64,000 bases of DNA, from NCBI RefSeq assembly GCF_042242105.1, contig NC_092035.1, forward strand, positions 7,288,477-7,352,476. The letters run 5' to 3'. The DNA comes from Pempheris klunzingeri. Its lineage: Eukaryota > Chordata > Actinopteri > Acropomatiformes > Pempheridae. This document shows positions 34,801-47,345 of this stretch, one piece after another. Position 1 is the stretch's first letter. Every line of letters starts with the position of its first letter. The translations under genes were made by a program, and so were the position numbers. Below the pieces are notes generated by a model. It saw nothing but the letters and a program-made list of their open reading frames with translations, made no database searches and was not told the DNA's origin.

Positions 34801-37285
34801 CAACATTGCAGAGTCTACACCTGAGTACTGAATCTCAGTCTGCTCAGCTCCACGTTCCCCAAGGGGGCCTCAAGGGTCTTCAAGCAAAGCTACAAAAATT
34901 AGAAAATGTCTGATAGTAAGTTTAAAATCAAAGGTTTGGTTATCAGCATTACCATTTCCAAACATATTCCAATATGTTTGCCTGGAATTAAATCTCATTC
35001 AACAGGGGTTTATAAGTATGAGTCCTCTGATTAATTGTAAGAGCAGCATTTGTTTCAAGAAAATCCTGTGTGTATTTGAAATACTGAAAATACTTTTTTT
35101 AATGTCATGTTCCCCCACGTTGAAACGGTCTAATGAGTAAAAACAGGTGAATCACATGACATGTCCTGCTGGGTCCATCAACTACAGATCATCCTTTGTG
35201 TTCATCCTGACCGGCAGCTCGAGGAAAGAAGCCGATTTTGTGTGTTCTGTAAATTACGCATTATATGGTGGTCATTCTTAACAGTTGTCTGGGAAATAGC
35301 CTGTGCACAGGGTCCAAGCATGTACCACTTGTCAAATGTGAAAAAAAAATCTACATTGGCGAATACAATGAATGAGGCCAGCTGCCACCGGCAGGTTGTT
35401 GAAACTACTTCATCACAACCCCTCATCAACACAACACTTCAGCTGGTAACGTCTCACCATGGCACCAAAACAAAATCACAATCACATAACCTCGAGAAAA
35501 GAAAACGTTCTGCCATCAGTCACCTGACCCACTTCCTCAGTGCAGTTGTTGCTTTGCTGTTCTATTTTATTTCTTCTCTGTGGCAGCGAACACAAAACAT
35601 TGCCTGTCAGTGACCGTTGTGCTGCAACTTTCACACACGTTTACTGAAAGATGGAGCAGGACAAAACGCAAGAGAATGGTCTTTTCTCATATTTTGGAGT
35701 CTCTATGCACATCGGGGACACATTTATGTTGTAAAAACATTAAACAAAAAGTGCATTTTGCATAATATGGTACCTTTAAAATGGTTTTAGCCTCCTCTGA
35801 AAGATAGAGACAATATGCACAATAGTTACAATGTTGTTATAATCATAAAAAGTCAAATACATTTCAGTTTGCCAATTGCTTTAACAATGTAATGTAATGT
35901 TGAAGTGCTGCATTGCAAAGAATGTGAGATCACAGCTCCAAGGGCTAATTCTCCACATACAGTTGTTCCTGGGAAAGGAAGAATCTTATAATGTGACATG
36001 AATGATGTGTGTGTGTATATTTAGATAATCTTATGCACTGCTGCCTGTGTGTATGCATCTGTTCCTTGATTAAGTGCACTGTGACGAGGCTGGCCACTTG
36101 ATAGCTTCCATAACTTGACACTTGACTACACCACTATCCATCTGCCACGAATCCATCCATTAGGCGTCGTTATGAGCAGCTGAGTCACATCCCTGCAGCT
36201 CCCACAGCTCTTAAAAAAAACTCTTTTCTGTACTATCTGATGCATTAAAGCATTTTTCTTCTTTCAAGGCCTCTTTGAAGACTGCTTCATTGTCAACCTT
36301 CTCTAATGCAAAGACTTGAGAACACAGCACACAGAGCTCCTACAGGACGCGTTGCTTGAACACCTAAAGACCTGAAAGAAGACTCAGGCATCAAATGCAT
36401 GCCGATAAGAGCCTTTTGTTGTGAAGCCTTTTGAATTAAAATAGTGCTGCAGGCAACAGGGTGTTTTGGTCAACTCAAACAGTAGTGAAACATTAAGGAA
36501 AATACAGTATATGAAGTGACTCAGTGGGCAGGAAACATGATGAGATCAATACTACAAAGTCCCACGGGTCAAATAACAGGAAAGAAGATTATTCAACAGG
36601 ATCGGACAAACAATCGGCAACAAATTCTCCACGTGATCTAATGCTGGTGTTGAAGTACAGTGTTGAACAGATAGTTTCCACTGTCTTTCAAGGCTCGTCC
36701 AAAGAACTTGTCTGATTGTGACTCTTGCTCTTTTATGACGTCACGGTGACCGTGGTGAGTCTACGTTACTGATAGATCAGATAGAAACGATAGACAACGC
36801 TTCGAAAATGAGAGCCCAGTTCTAAGTTAATGCTTTAAGGTTCTGTAACGAGCAGCTTTGCCATTTAACAACAGGATATAAGAACACTCAGTATGTTAAC
36901 GAATATGTAACATAATAAGTATTTTATGGCTCAGTGCCTTCTTCTTTCCTTCTCAGATGCCCGCTGTCATGCCCATGACTTCCTGTGAAACACTTTTCAA
37001 GAGCAGATGGAACCACTTTAATAAGAATGTGTGTTTTGTCAGCATTAAGCTGTAAGACATTCGTTGTTTATTGGTTTAGACAGTTATGTAAAGTAGACAA
37101 TGATATTTTGCTTACTGAATATCATGTGCACAGCAGTGAGAGGAGATGTGGCCCCTCAGACACACTAACATACCTCTTCCTGTCACATGTGCCCCCCACA
37201 AAAACATCTGCATTCTCTAAACATTTGCTATTGCAAGAGCACTTTAACAAGGTCAAATAAAAGAGTGTTTGGAGGTCAACGTCAC
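31846..37285. other. gene desert between sts and anos1, left part
   Basis: No exon recognised. 31966-32433 has a long minus-strand frame without a known domain. 32400-32850 resembles a decayed LTR or 3' UTR with two AATAAA motifs, but no paired repeat was found. 35640-35775 ends with a phrase (GTGCATTTTGCATAATATGG) known from a dispersed fish repeat. Confidence 0.4.
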
Positions 37286-37289
37286 GTTC

Positions 37290-37625
37290 AGGTGTACTTT
37301 GGGCCGCCCATCTGGGGGGCGAGCACAGCCGTGTACTCAGCTGTAGCAGCAGGTCAAGGAGAGCAGCCCACACATCCTTCAGCTCCTCCTGTGGGACACA
37401 CAACCCTTTGTGTCTCGGATTCACCTTGAGGTCTTCCCCGTGTGCTGCGCTCTGCACACCAGCAAATCGAGGGCCCCAAGGGAGCCTGGGGGGTGGCATT
37501 CTTAACAGGTGCCCAAATCCCAGCAAATACTGTCAATGGAGAGGATCAGGAGCTCAACACTGAGCTCTACAGATTCTCCTGGCCTCTGTTCAGTGACCGT
37601 GACCAACTCAGGGCCACAGGTTAGG
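37290..37625 (-). mobile_element. decayed retroelement fragment (LINE-like)
   Basis: G/C-rich for the region, with phrases such as CTTCAGCTCCTCCTGTGGGA, GGTCTTCCCCG and GGGGGGTGGCATTCTTAACA. These recall the 3' part of a common fish LINE read in reverse. The minus-strand frame (37526-37122) starts LGFGHLLRMPPPRLPWGPRF. The reading is too decayed for a firm class. Confidence 0.4.
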
Positions 37626-40022
37626 CTCTGAAGGAAAATCTACCAGTTAATAGACAGCTTTGCCTTGTGGTTCCCAGCTCTCTTTTTAGCAGCGCAGACC
37701 ATACATACAAGAGGCAAAAGATGTAATCACTGGATGTGGCTTAGGAGAAGGCTTTATAGGCACAGAAAAGGTTTTTATAGGAAGCTATATTCTTGTAGAA
37801 ATCTCTGCCATGGACAGAGTGGCTGTTGGGAGGTTTTCCAGCGGGAAGCCTTGCCCACTCCCCCCACATCTGTTAAAGTATTAAAAAACAAAAACCTGTA
37901 TAGAATTGGAAGAAATAGCAGTTGTCTTGTTCATTAGCTCTGATTATCTCATTAGCTCAATTAGAGCTGTAGCTGTTGATGAGCTTTTCTGTTCATCTCA
38001 CATTTCAAAAACTGCAATAATAAAATCACCATATAATCTGATTTAAGACATTGTAAATAACAATGAATCCATTACACTAAAGATATGAGAATTGTAACAG
38101 TAATATAATATGGGCTTCTGAAATAAATCAACAAATCCAGTCATGCAAACAACAACAACAATTAACCTTGACTATTGCAGTTGCTGTTTTATATTGTTTT
38201 ATTGTGTACATTTCAGCACTGTGGTGATTTGGAGAAGTCCTGGGAGGTAAATGGGGGGGGTGTCACTGCGCTGCAGTGTCACCAGCAGGGAGCAGTGTTG
38301 CTAAACAATCCCAGAGGGCATTTAGCTCTCCAGTCACAAGGTCAGGCTGCCCTAACTCAGTGCTGTAATGCAGTATATGTACTGTATATGTCAAGCACAC
38401 CTTTAAGCAGTTTTCAATTCTTGCACTTTCCTTGTATTTATGGGTTAATCTCCTCAAAATGTGGCCATCTACCTGTGGCCAAGTGTTGTTCAGACCAGCA
38501 AAATCTAAACTTCAGTCTAGAATTCCAGACTAGAGGGAGCAAAATGTGTATAAAACAATGTAGACATGTAGGATCATTCAAATGGTGACGTAAAGAACAT
38601 GCTGGATCGAATGTTTCATTCAGTGTGAACAGTGAGCAGAGTCTTATATGGTGTAATACATGATGAGCACTGTGGCGGTCTTAAGCATCTGGGAGCCCAT
38701 TTCAAGAGCGACGAGAGGCCTCTCTGCCTCTCTGCGCTCCTCAAACCTTTCAAACATTTTGAGCTGAAAGAAGCTCTGCTGGCAGAATGTAACAGAAACT
38801 GTCAAAATCTGCAGAAAAGTCTCACACAGCCCGCTGAAGGAAACTAAAGCTTCTTCAGTGAACGCAGAAATCACAGCTGGAGAGCATTTCAGCAGTTAGC
38901 AGTCAAGCCGTACCCAGCATGCACCTGCTGGTCACACAATATCTTGGGTGTGTTTGATTTGGGTCACTTAGCATGCTTGCCAGGTAATCAGTGATTAATT
39001 AAGGTGGATGTGACCTCTTTTTAAATATGCCAAGGTACAATAATGCTAATCATGGCAAGTGCTGCAGCTGCAGACACAACAGCCACATGTTAGATTTGTC
39101 TTGCAGCCAGGTTAGACATAGAGTACACTGAGTCATAGAAATACAGACTAAGGTACAAAAACTATGATGAAATACATGAACACATCACAAGTAACAGCAG
39201 GACTAGCCATTGTTAAAACCATCCTCAGCTCTCAGGTAGTCTGAATCTCATTAATTCATTTTAATTTTCATTTATCTAACCCTGTTTTCGTATTTGTGGT
39301 CTGTGTTTTTTCTTCAATGGCCTGTCAAAGTGTTTCTCATTTACAAGACACATACTGGAGAATGATCACTGCTGTCATTTTCGGTATAAGAACGGGTCAA
39401 AATATCTGTCTGATGTCAGTTCAGACTAAATCCAAGTCTTTCATGCATAGAACTACATCATGAAAATGTTCTGTCGGGTTCATTCACCTGAACTGTTAAA
39501 CACCTGGTTAATAAAACCAAACCCCCGCTGGCACAATCATAGCAGCAAAGTTTTCATACTTATTATAATGCAAATATGAGTCCAATAACACAGCTGGATA
39601 AGAGCACCACATTTAAAGACAGGCTAGGATCTTTTTTACTGTAACCCCAACACAGAGTCAGTACTTCTTAAATGTTCTTGACACTTTTATAGCAAACAAA
39701 CACAGGCAGTAAAAGAATAAGAACAGCAGACGTATGTAATAGCTGAAATTAAAATTCTTCTCTTCAGTTGATACTTTAACCGGAGATGCATGAATTTGTT
39801 GTTTTTCACTTTGTAGGGGGGTCTGAACCACAGCAGATGGCTGATGGCTTTGATTTCCCTCACAGCTATATCAAACACTCTATAAAATCCAACTGGAATT
39901 ATGAGACAGCATTCCACTTGAGATTGTGGTATGAGCCGCATGTCCCTGTGAAGTTATACCAATATATATATCTATATTTCATGAGAAACTCTTTCAGTGT
40001 GATATCTGAGGCTATACTGAGG

Positions 40023-40064
40023 CTCTCTCTCTCTCTCTCTCTCGCACACCCACACACACACACA
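40023..40064 (+). repeat. (CT)n then (CA)n microsatellite
   Basis: A 21-base CT run directly followed by CA repeats. Confidence 0.9.
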
Positions 40065-40924
40065 GGTCAGAGCCATGAAAGGCATCTGCAGCCTGCGGCA
40101 GTTTGGGGGAGCTCGCATGCACCCAGCTCCGACAGCAGAATTAGGGCAGAGCGTGCATGTGACAGTGGGGAGATGCAGATGCACGTGCATGTGAGTCAAT
40201 ACAGCACTGCAGTAACACAAAAACAAAACAACAAAAAAATAAATCAGACATAATCAAAACTCCTGGGCCTCTGGGTTTTCAGTCATGCAGAGAGAAACAC
40301 TTTGAATTCTGTCTCACAGAGAAACGTCACCACAGAGCAAAGATCTAATAAGGCTGAAAATATCTTTCTTTTGACTCAGAAATAAAGTAAAAATACTTTG
40401 TTTCCCTGATCATGCTTATGGACTCCTTATTTGCATTCAGTTCAATATGTGCATGTATTTGTTGATTGCAGAGATCACAGGAGACAGCCAGAATCAGATT
40501 GATTAGATGGATGTTTGGTGCTGGCATTTTGACTGGCTCCACATGTTGATTTCATTTGGCTGTGGGAAGGACGTGCAAAGGTTAGGAGCATTCATTTAGA
40601 GGCTCAGCTTGCTGGCCTGCGCTGATGGAGGTCAGGGTCTGCAGTCAATTTTCACAATCTAACGCACAGCTTTACAGTTGAAGAGCTAATCCTGCCACAC
40701 ATCTCTTCCTGTGCAGCCAGCTGCCATTTTAAACTGTTAGATATCAGCTGCTGGCACTGGGGTGGCAAGGTGAAATTTACGAGTGGCAATGCAGACGTCT
40801 TATATTTTGTTGAGGAAAAAAGAAAAAATTTCAGTGGTTGTTGTAATTTATTTAAAAACAGAAATGGGCTCTGTAACAGTATAATAGATACTCATATGCA
40901 GTATTCTTAAATGATGACTTAGTA

Positions 40925-41290
40925 TATATTTGGGCCCGAAATGATTGGTAGGTACAAAAAGTGTTGGAATTGGTCCAGTAGATCACCTCAGCTGGCAGCT
41001 GTGAAATGGACTACAATGGCTACACTGTGATCCTTTGAGGCAACTCAAACCATCAAAGTCTGACAGCATTATGGAAAGGATCCCTGCAGAGACAGACCTG
41101 AGATAGACAGACAGACGTTGCATTGCTCTCTTCAAAGCCACCAGACTCCCTTGACAAAAACAGGCATTTTTTCTCCCAGGACACAGGAGTCGCTGCTCTG
41201 GTCTGTTGGTGTTGTTGTGTGCTACACAAATACCACATTGAATCCAAAATATCTTTAACCTTTAAACCACCAAAGTCGCACAAGTCCCAT
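40925..41290. repeat. teleost dispersed repeat, longer copy
   Basis: Shares GGGCCC, GTACAAAAAGTGTTGGAATT and GGTCCAGTAGATCACCTCAG with 63885-64000. It continues through CCACCAGACTCCCTTGACAA and GACACAGGAGTCGCTGCTCT. Confidence 0.65.
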
Positions 41291-41604
41291 TTTTTTCACT
41301 CTGTTATTACCTTGACACTGCATTTAAGGCTTAACTGGTTAAAAGTATCAACTGTGCTTCATGACTTTGGTCCAAGTATGCTCCACTGCACCTGTAACCA
41401 CACTCAAGTGCCACACTGTACTGACAGGCCCTGGACTACACCGCTACTGAAGGTCATTAGAAACAAGATTTTCGGGGGCTTTCATTTGCTTTTCAAGTGT
41501 TTCCGTGAGTAGTTTTTTGAGCAATGTTTAGCTCAAAAGAAATTAAGGGAACAATTAAATCACACATCGGATCTCGATGAACTAAATAAAAAAAAATCCA
41601 AGTA

Positions 41605-41715
41605 AAATAGTGAACTCACAGGCTGATCCAACTCACATGAATTTCATCACGGCAACTCATAATGTGACTCAGTAGTGTGTATGGCCCCCACTGTCAGCTC
41701 TACTGCTGCAGTGCA
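41605..41715. repeat. dispersed repeat, copy 2
   Basis: Near-identical to 14350-14460 over about 90 bases (GTGAACTCACAGGCTGATCC through GTGTGTATGGCCCCCA). Confidence 0.8.
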
Positions 41716-43169
41716 GCGGGTGGTGAGAATGTCACAAAAGTGGAGCCAATAACAGTAAAACTGTAGGCTGTTCCAAAAGCACTGTTGTGTATTTACATTA
41801 CTCCAACTATCATAGAAGCAATAGGTCTATATGTTTATGAAACATGGGAATTAATGCACATCATGTTCTCTACACTCCACAGCAAACACCATAAAGCTTG
41901 TTCATCAACCTGCCACAGTCTGTTTGAGAAAAGAGTGCACACCAAACATTTAATATTAAGTATTTATGCAAACATGATGTCTATTACATCCGTAATTATG
42001 TTGTGTGATGATTGTTGATTGTTTGATTTGACTACAATACATCCAAATGCAATACAGCACAGTACACTGAGACCAGGAGGCAGAGCTGCAGTCCTGCACT
42101 GCTCCTCCAATAGAACAGTCATACACATATACTGCAGTCACACTGAGTGCTAGCTTCTCCGACTCAAAGTCTTTATCGGATGTAAAAAAACATTTTGCAC
42201 CTCACAGATGTGTCATTGGTCTGAATTAGCTTGAAGCTGTTTTGAAGACAGAGAAAAAGAAGGCTTGTTGATCTCAGCATTCATTTGCCCACCAGCCGCC
42301 CTGAGAGCACAGACGTGTAAATGGATGCTTAGTGCTCTGAGAAAAACTCCTTCAGCTCTGATTCAGCTGCGTTCTGTGAGATGTGTCGACTCTGTACCTC
42401 AGAAGGGAGAAAAAATGGGGGGATGTGTGTATATCTGTGTGTGTGAAGAAAACACAGCCCGAGGAGAGGATCAGAACATATTAACACCTCTTGCTGGAAA
42501 AAGCAACTCCATCATTTCACTTGAGCAGTGAGGGTGTGAATCCATGGTTTTACAGCTGTGACGTTGCAACTACAATTCTCTCCATGTAAACTGTAAATAA
42601 TTCATGTTGCACCTAAACATGGCCATGACACCATCAGATCCATTTCGCAGAAACCCTTTTTGCTTTTTTTACTTAAATGGATGCCATTAGTTTTCAACAC
42701 CCTCGGTGGCTTCAGGTGACAGTAGGCTGTGAATGAATTTACACGTTATTGTCTTCACTATTTATCTAGTATTACTATTTATCTAAGTGTTAAATCTAAA
42801 GGATAAGTTCTCAACAGAGGCCACAATGAGGAAAATGTAGTCAAATATTTAAACTTGAGTATAAAGCCTGATATACATGAATAATACATGAAGTCTGTTC
42901 AGGAACGACGGGTACAAAGGAGTGCAGAGGCGAAGTGTAGCATAGGTTTTCTTCACCAACATGCAGCTGTTAACAGGAAAGTGCCAGCCCATTTGAAAAG
43001 CCAAACATCAAAGCAAATAAAGATAGAGAAAGAAAAGACTATATTTTTCACTATAAAGTTACAATCCTTCAGATCTCTGCTCCGGCTGCTTTCACAGTGC
43101 TGCCTTGTGTAAAACGTTGTCAGTATAAGGAATCACCCTATGGATGCCGTCACCATCAGGTTGATATTT

Positions 43170-43680
43170 TTTCTAATTTTATTCTAATTTTATTTAAATC
43201 TTTATTTAGTCAGGCAGTCTCATTGAGATTAAGATCTCTTTCACGAGACAGACCCGTGAACAAGCAACGTTCACAAAAACACACAGAAGACAACACAAAA
43301 CAATAACACCCAACAGAAATGTATATAATACAACATTAAACATTAACAACACAGAAAGAGTGGTTACCTGAAGCAGTTACAAGAATCAACAAAGACATCA
43401 GGCAATGATGACGAGAGACTCCAGTTTGAGGGCAGATTGTAGCTCATTCCATTTAAAATGTGCATAATGCCTGAACCCAGTTCTGCCAGCGGGTGTGAGG
43501 GATCTCTACAGGTAGGTAGACACTGGATCATGTTCTGAGGTTAGTGGATTTAAATGAGAGAGGAGATGTGAGGTAGTCTGGAAGCTTCAACAGCAGAGCT
43601 TTGTAAATTAACAACATGAGGTGCCTGTTTAAGGAGGTCCATCCAACCTTCTGATACAGAATATTTGATCATTTGGTAAT
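43170..43680. repeat. probable dispersed repeat
   Basis: Begins TATTTAAATCTTTATTTAGT and CTCATTGAGATTAAGATCTC, then ACGAGACAGACCCGTG. It later has TTGTAGCTCATTCCA and TCTGGAAGCTTCAACAGCAG. This order is known from an interspersed fish repeat. Boundaries are uncertain. Confidence 0.5.
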
Positions 43681-45209
43681 TTGCCAATGTGAACCTGTTA
43701 ACAGTAAACACCAAATAGGTCTGTGTTGATTGGTGAAAGCTATTTAATTGAGACCATCAGTCTAATTAGTTCATGGCTGAAGGTAAATTAAGGTTTTGCC
43801 AATAATATCTGCAACTCATTACTGAGCACTGAGGACATGTCATATATTTATAAACGCCAAACATCAGTTCTGCTTGCAGAGTTGATGTATGGAGTTAGCA
43901 GTGTGTTAGCAGTGTGTCAGAACCATCAATACCTCCTAATCATCCTCCATCAGCAGCATGTGGAAGAGCCTGGGAGCTTTTAATCAGTGACTAAAAGACA
44001 ACAATAACACGGCTTGGCATGTTTGGCTTTTTAGATTTGATGGAAATTGTATTAGTCATGATGAGAGCTGAGGAAATCTGTACCGCCCTGATGTGAGCCA
44101 GCTCCAACGCTCTAATCCTACCAATACAGTCCGACTAAGGCTAAATGAAGCAGACAGTCAGTAATTTGCAGACCTACAGGAGAACACAGTTAACATTTTG
44201 GGAGAGGGAAGCTGGAAAATGAGGGCAGCTGTCTTTTCACTCCTGACAATTCTGATGCATTCACAACCAACACCAGGCTGTCTGTGCTTTATTAGTGAGG
44301 AGGCCTGTGTGCAAACACGTATGGATGCAGGACTCAGCTCAGCGCGACACCATGACAGGTTACTGCTTTATCTGCATGAATGGTTTGGATTCCCATGGAT
44401 AAATGTTTGCTTGATTTTTTTTGTTAACTTTTAAAAAACATGAAACGCTATTTTCACTTATTTTGCTCTTCAAATCATCGACTCACATCAAAGCATTTCA
44501 TGATTCCAGTCGGTACTCAGTACTGCACTCAAGTACAATACTGTGCCGGGGAATAAGACTTCAGAGAATAAGCTACATTCAAGATTCATAAAATATGATC
44601 CACTCTTTGAGTTTAAGACTGCCAGTGTGACAGGCACCATTGTGTTCACTCTTTTGTCATTTCTATTTGGTCAGAAAGTCATCCATCTGTTCATTTTCTG
44701 TACCCCCCTCAGGGTTGGCAAAAGGAGAAGGCTGCCTTAATGGCTGCTGGGAAGCCAGAAAGTTTTCTGACAGAAACCCTTAGCAGGTCAGGTGATGGAA
44801 TGACCATGTAGGGAGGAGGAAGGTGTGGGAGATGAGTGGGTCATGAGTAGTTGTAAGACTGCCGCTAACTGATAGCAGACACATCTAGTCAGTACTGCTG
44901 AAACAGCACCCGATATAGCAGTAGAACTGTAGCAGCCTAGTGTAGCCTAGTGGAAAATACAGCGTCCACACTAAAGGCACTATAGCACTGAGCTCATGAG
45001 GAAGTGGGACATTAGAGGTACAAGTGTTGGTCCAGTGTTTACAGATTCTGTACACATGCTGAGTAACTCATGAGGTCTGCCAGGTAATACTTTATATGAG
45101 CAAGTTCATTTTACTGAGATCTGAGAACGTTTGTTGTGTGAACATGGTATTGAAAACGATCAATCAATCTTTTTAATGTTTGAGTAGGTACAGTAGTTGA
45201 GTAGTACAT

Positions 45210-45450
45210 TTTGCTGCCTCACAGCAAGAAGGCACCAGGTTCAAACCTGCTGAACAGCAACAATGCAGTTTACACTTTGAGCCTGATGCACGTTCTCCGT
45301 GCAAAAACATGCAGGTTGAGTTAGGTGACTCCCATGTGAGTGTTAGTGGTTGTCTGTCTCTGTGTGATTGACCGGTGACCCGTCCAGGGTGTACCCTGCC
45401 TCTCGCCCAATGTCAGCTGGGATTGGCTCCAGCCGCCCTGTGAGATTTTT
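45210..45450 (+). mobile_element. SINE-like element, second copy
   Basis: TGCCTCACAGCAAGAAGGCA, the B box GGTTCAAACC (45239-45248), GTGGTTGTCTGTCTCTGTGT and GTCAGCTGGGATTGGCTCCA match the element at 7803-8080. Confidence 0.7.
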
Positions 45451-45630
45451 CTTTTAGTCTAAAATAATTATTCTAAGTAAATTTAATGCTACTCTCCCAT
45501 TTTGTGACATCTCAGGGAAATAAAGAACCACAATCCAAGTTTAGTCTCATGTGTCGTTTAAATTTCAAAGACAAGACAAGTGTTGGACACAAACCTGAAC
45601 ATGTTGTTGTATTTTCTATTTTATCTACAG

Positions 45631-45778
45631 CAACTTCATGGTTGGAGTGAGCACCTCTCCTGGTTGCTGGTCACTGTGTTTCGTGAAGAACAAACACTGC
45701 TACTCCTCCGTAATACCGGAGCATTTTCAAAGGGCAGTGACTGCAGTTGAAATCTCCCTGAGAAGGATCGATTTCAAT
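45631..45778 (+). other. exon-like open segment of unknown nature
   Basis: A 148-base stretch has an acceptor (TTTTATCTACAG) in front and a perfect donor (GTGAGT) behind. One frame is open throughout (NFMVGVSTSPGCWSLCFVKN then KHCYSSVIPEHFQRAVTAVE). No family is recognised and no partner exon was found. It may be chance. Confidence 0.2.
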
Positions 45779-46816
45779 GTGAGTCTTTTGTGAGGCCTCC
45801 TCCCTCTTTCTGCCTGCTGGATAGTGATTCTGTGGATCCCAGAGGACCTGAAGCCGTGTTGGATCAGCCACGGAACACAAATCAGCATTAGGAAAAACTG
45901 CCAGACAGCACTTCTTCAAAGACCCCATCGTTTCATTCTTGAGAGGATTACTGCACGCAAGTGTAGTGTGTTTTATCGTGTGTGCACATTTGCACATGCA
46001 CTTCTCTTTGTATGTGCTCCACACACTCCTACCTATTTTTCACAGTCCATCTGCTTAACACTTCAGCCAGTGTGGAGGAAGCAGCTGGTGAGGGGGATGG
46101 GAAATGAAGAATTGAGTGTCACCATTTATTTAAGTTAGTGTCTCTTCGGAGCTTTGGGTTTTTATGTGTAATGACTGTGAGCTGAAGAGCCAATGTGGGC
46201 ATAAAATCTACATTTTGTACTGTTATTGCATTTCTAAGATAAATACTATGAGGAAATGTAGTGATTCAGTGATTTATTTGACTATTTCACTTGATATACT
46301 TTCTATTCATTTGAAGGGTGACAAAATACTTAACCTGTTACTCAGAAGAGTGCTGACTCCCCAACAAGACCCAGTAATGCGTTGGAATCGATAGCCATCA
46401 TTTAATGAATGAGCTGCAACAACACTGGCCTGCATTCATGGGAGGAGAACACACAGATCGATGAATCCAAGGCTGTTATCAGCACTGTGGCTCACCCTGC
46501 TGACCAAGGACTCACTGCAAGGGCCCAGTCATGTACAGCTCTTTGTTCCAGCTCCGAACAAAAGCTCTTCCCCACTGTGTCACCTGGAAGGCATGCAAAT
46601 GATGAGGTGAGGTTTGTCCCTCTCTGTGGGCTTTTCCACAGTGGTGATATATTGATGGGAGGTGAACACAGACTGACAGAGCGCAACATTCATCCACAGT
46701 GTGTTACCTTGAGCCCAACCACTGTGCTGCCAATGCCTCTGGTTTCTATTAAGTGTAAGTGTGTGCCTTATTATCACGCCAGTGTGTGCACTGTAAGGGG
46801 GTGAGTCAATTCTATA

Positions 46817-46985
46817 TGGTAAATGGTAAATGGTCTGTATTTGTATAGCACCTTTCTGGTCATTTCAACTACTCAAAGCTCTTTTACATCACATCCTCAT
46901 TCACCCATTCACACATCATTCATTCAGGAGGAATCTAAATTGGAGGAGATTATTCTTTCACTCACATTCACACACTAAAGCTGCT
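46817..46985 (-). mobile_element. tRNA-derived SINE, truncated copy
   Basis: GGTAAATGGTAAATGGTCTG, TAGCACCTTTCTGGTCATTT and TTCATTCAGGAGGAATCTAA match the 26437 copy. The tRNA-like head is missing. Confidence 0.75.
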
Positions 46986-47004
46986 TTTTAAATTTGATCT
47001 CAAT

Positions 47005-47345
47005 CAATCAATTGTTATTTATACAGCGGCAATTAATAACAGTGTTATCTCAAGACACTTTCCATAAAGAGCAGGTCTAGACCAAACTTTAATTAGACTT
47101 TAATTGATTATTAAAGAGACCCAACGTTTCAGGAATTTGAAATTAAGGATTCAAGAATCCCCACATGAGCAGCATCAGATATTATATTAGGAAACAGTGG
47201 CAGGAAGAACTCCTGCCTATGACTAATAATGAACAATATGAAGCCAGAGAACCACAGCAGGAGAACCAGGACCAGGATCCACAGGAACTTGAGGCATGAG
47301 AAAAGCACAGAGCACAGAGATCTCAGTCTCCTTTCACTGCTGATG
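47005..47345. repeat. dispersed repeat, copy 2
   Basis: TTATTTATACAGCGGCAATT, TATCTCAAGACACTTTCCAT and AACAGTGGCAGGAAGAACTC identify a widespread fish repeat; related to 29495-29690. Confidence 0.6.

Noticed and set aside
35161..35613. 150-codon plus-strand frame
   Set aside because: Low-complexity Ser/Thr/His-rich translation without a recognised domain, adjacent to a dispersed repeat, and without convincing splice sites.
39786..40253. 155-codon plus-strand frame
   Set aside because: Its second half is CT/CA microsatellite translation, and the first half has no recognisable domain.
45239..45248. Possible tRNA gene (B box GGTTCAAACC)
   Set aside because: No cloverleaf can be formed around it, and the sequence continues as a SINE body.
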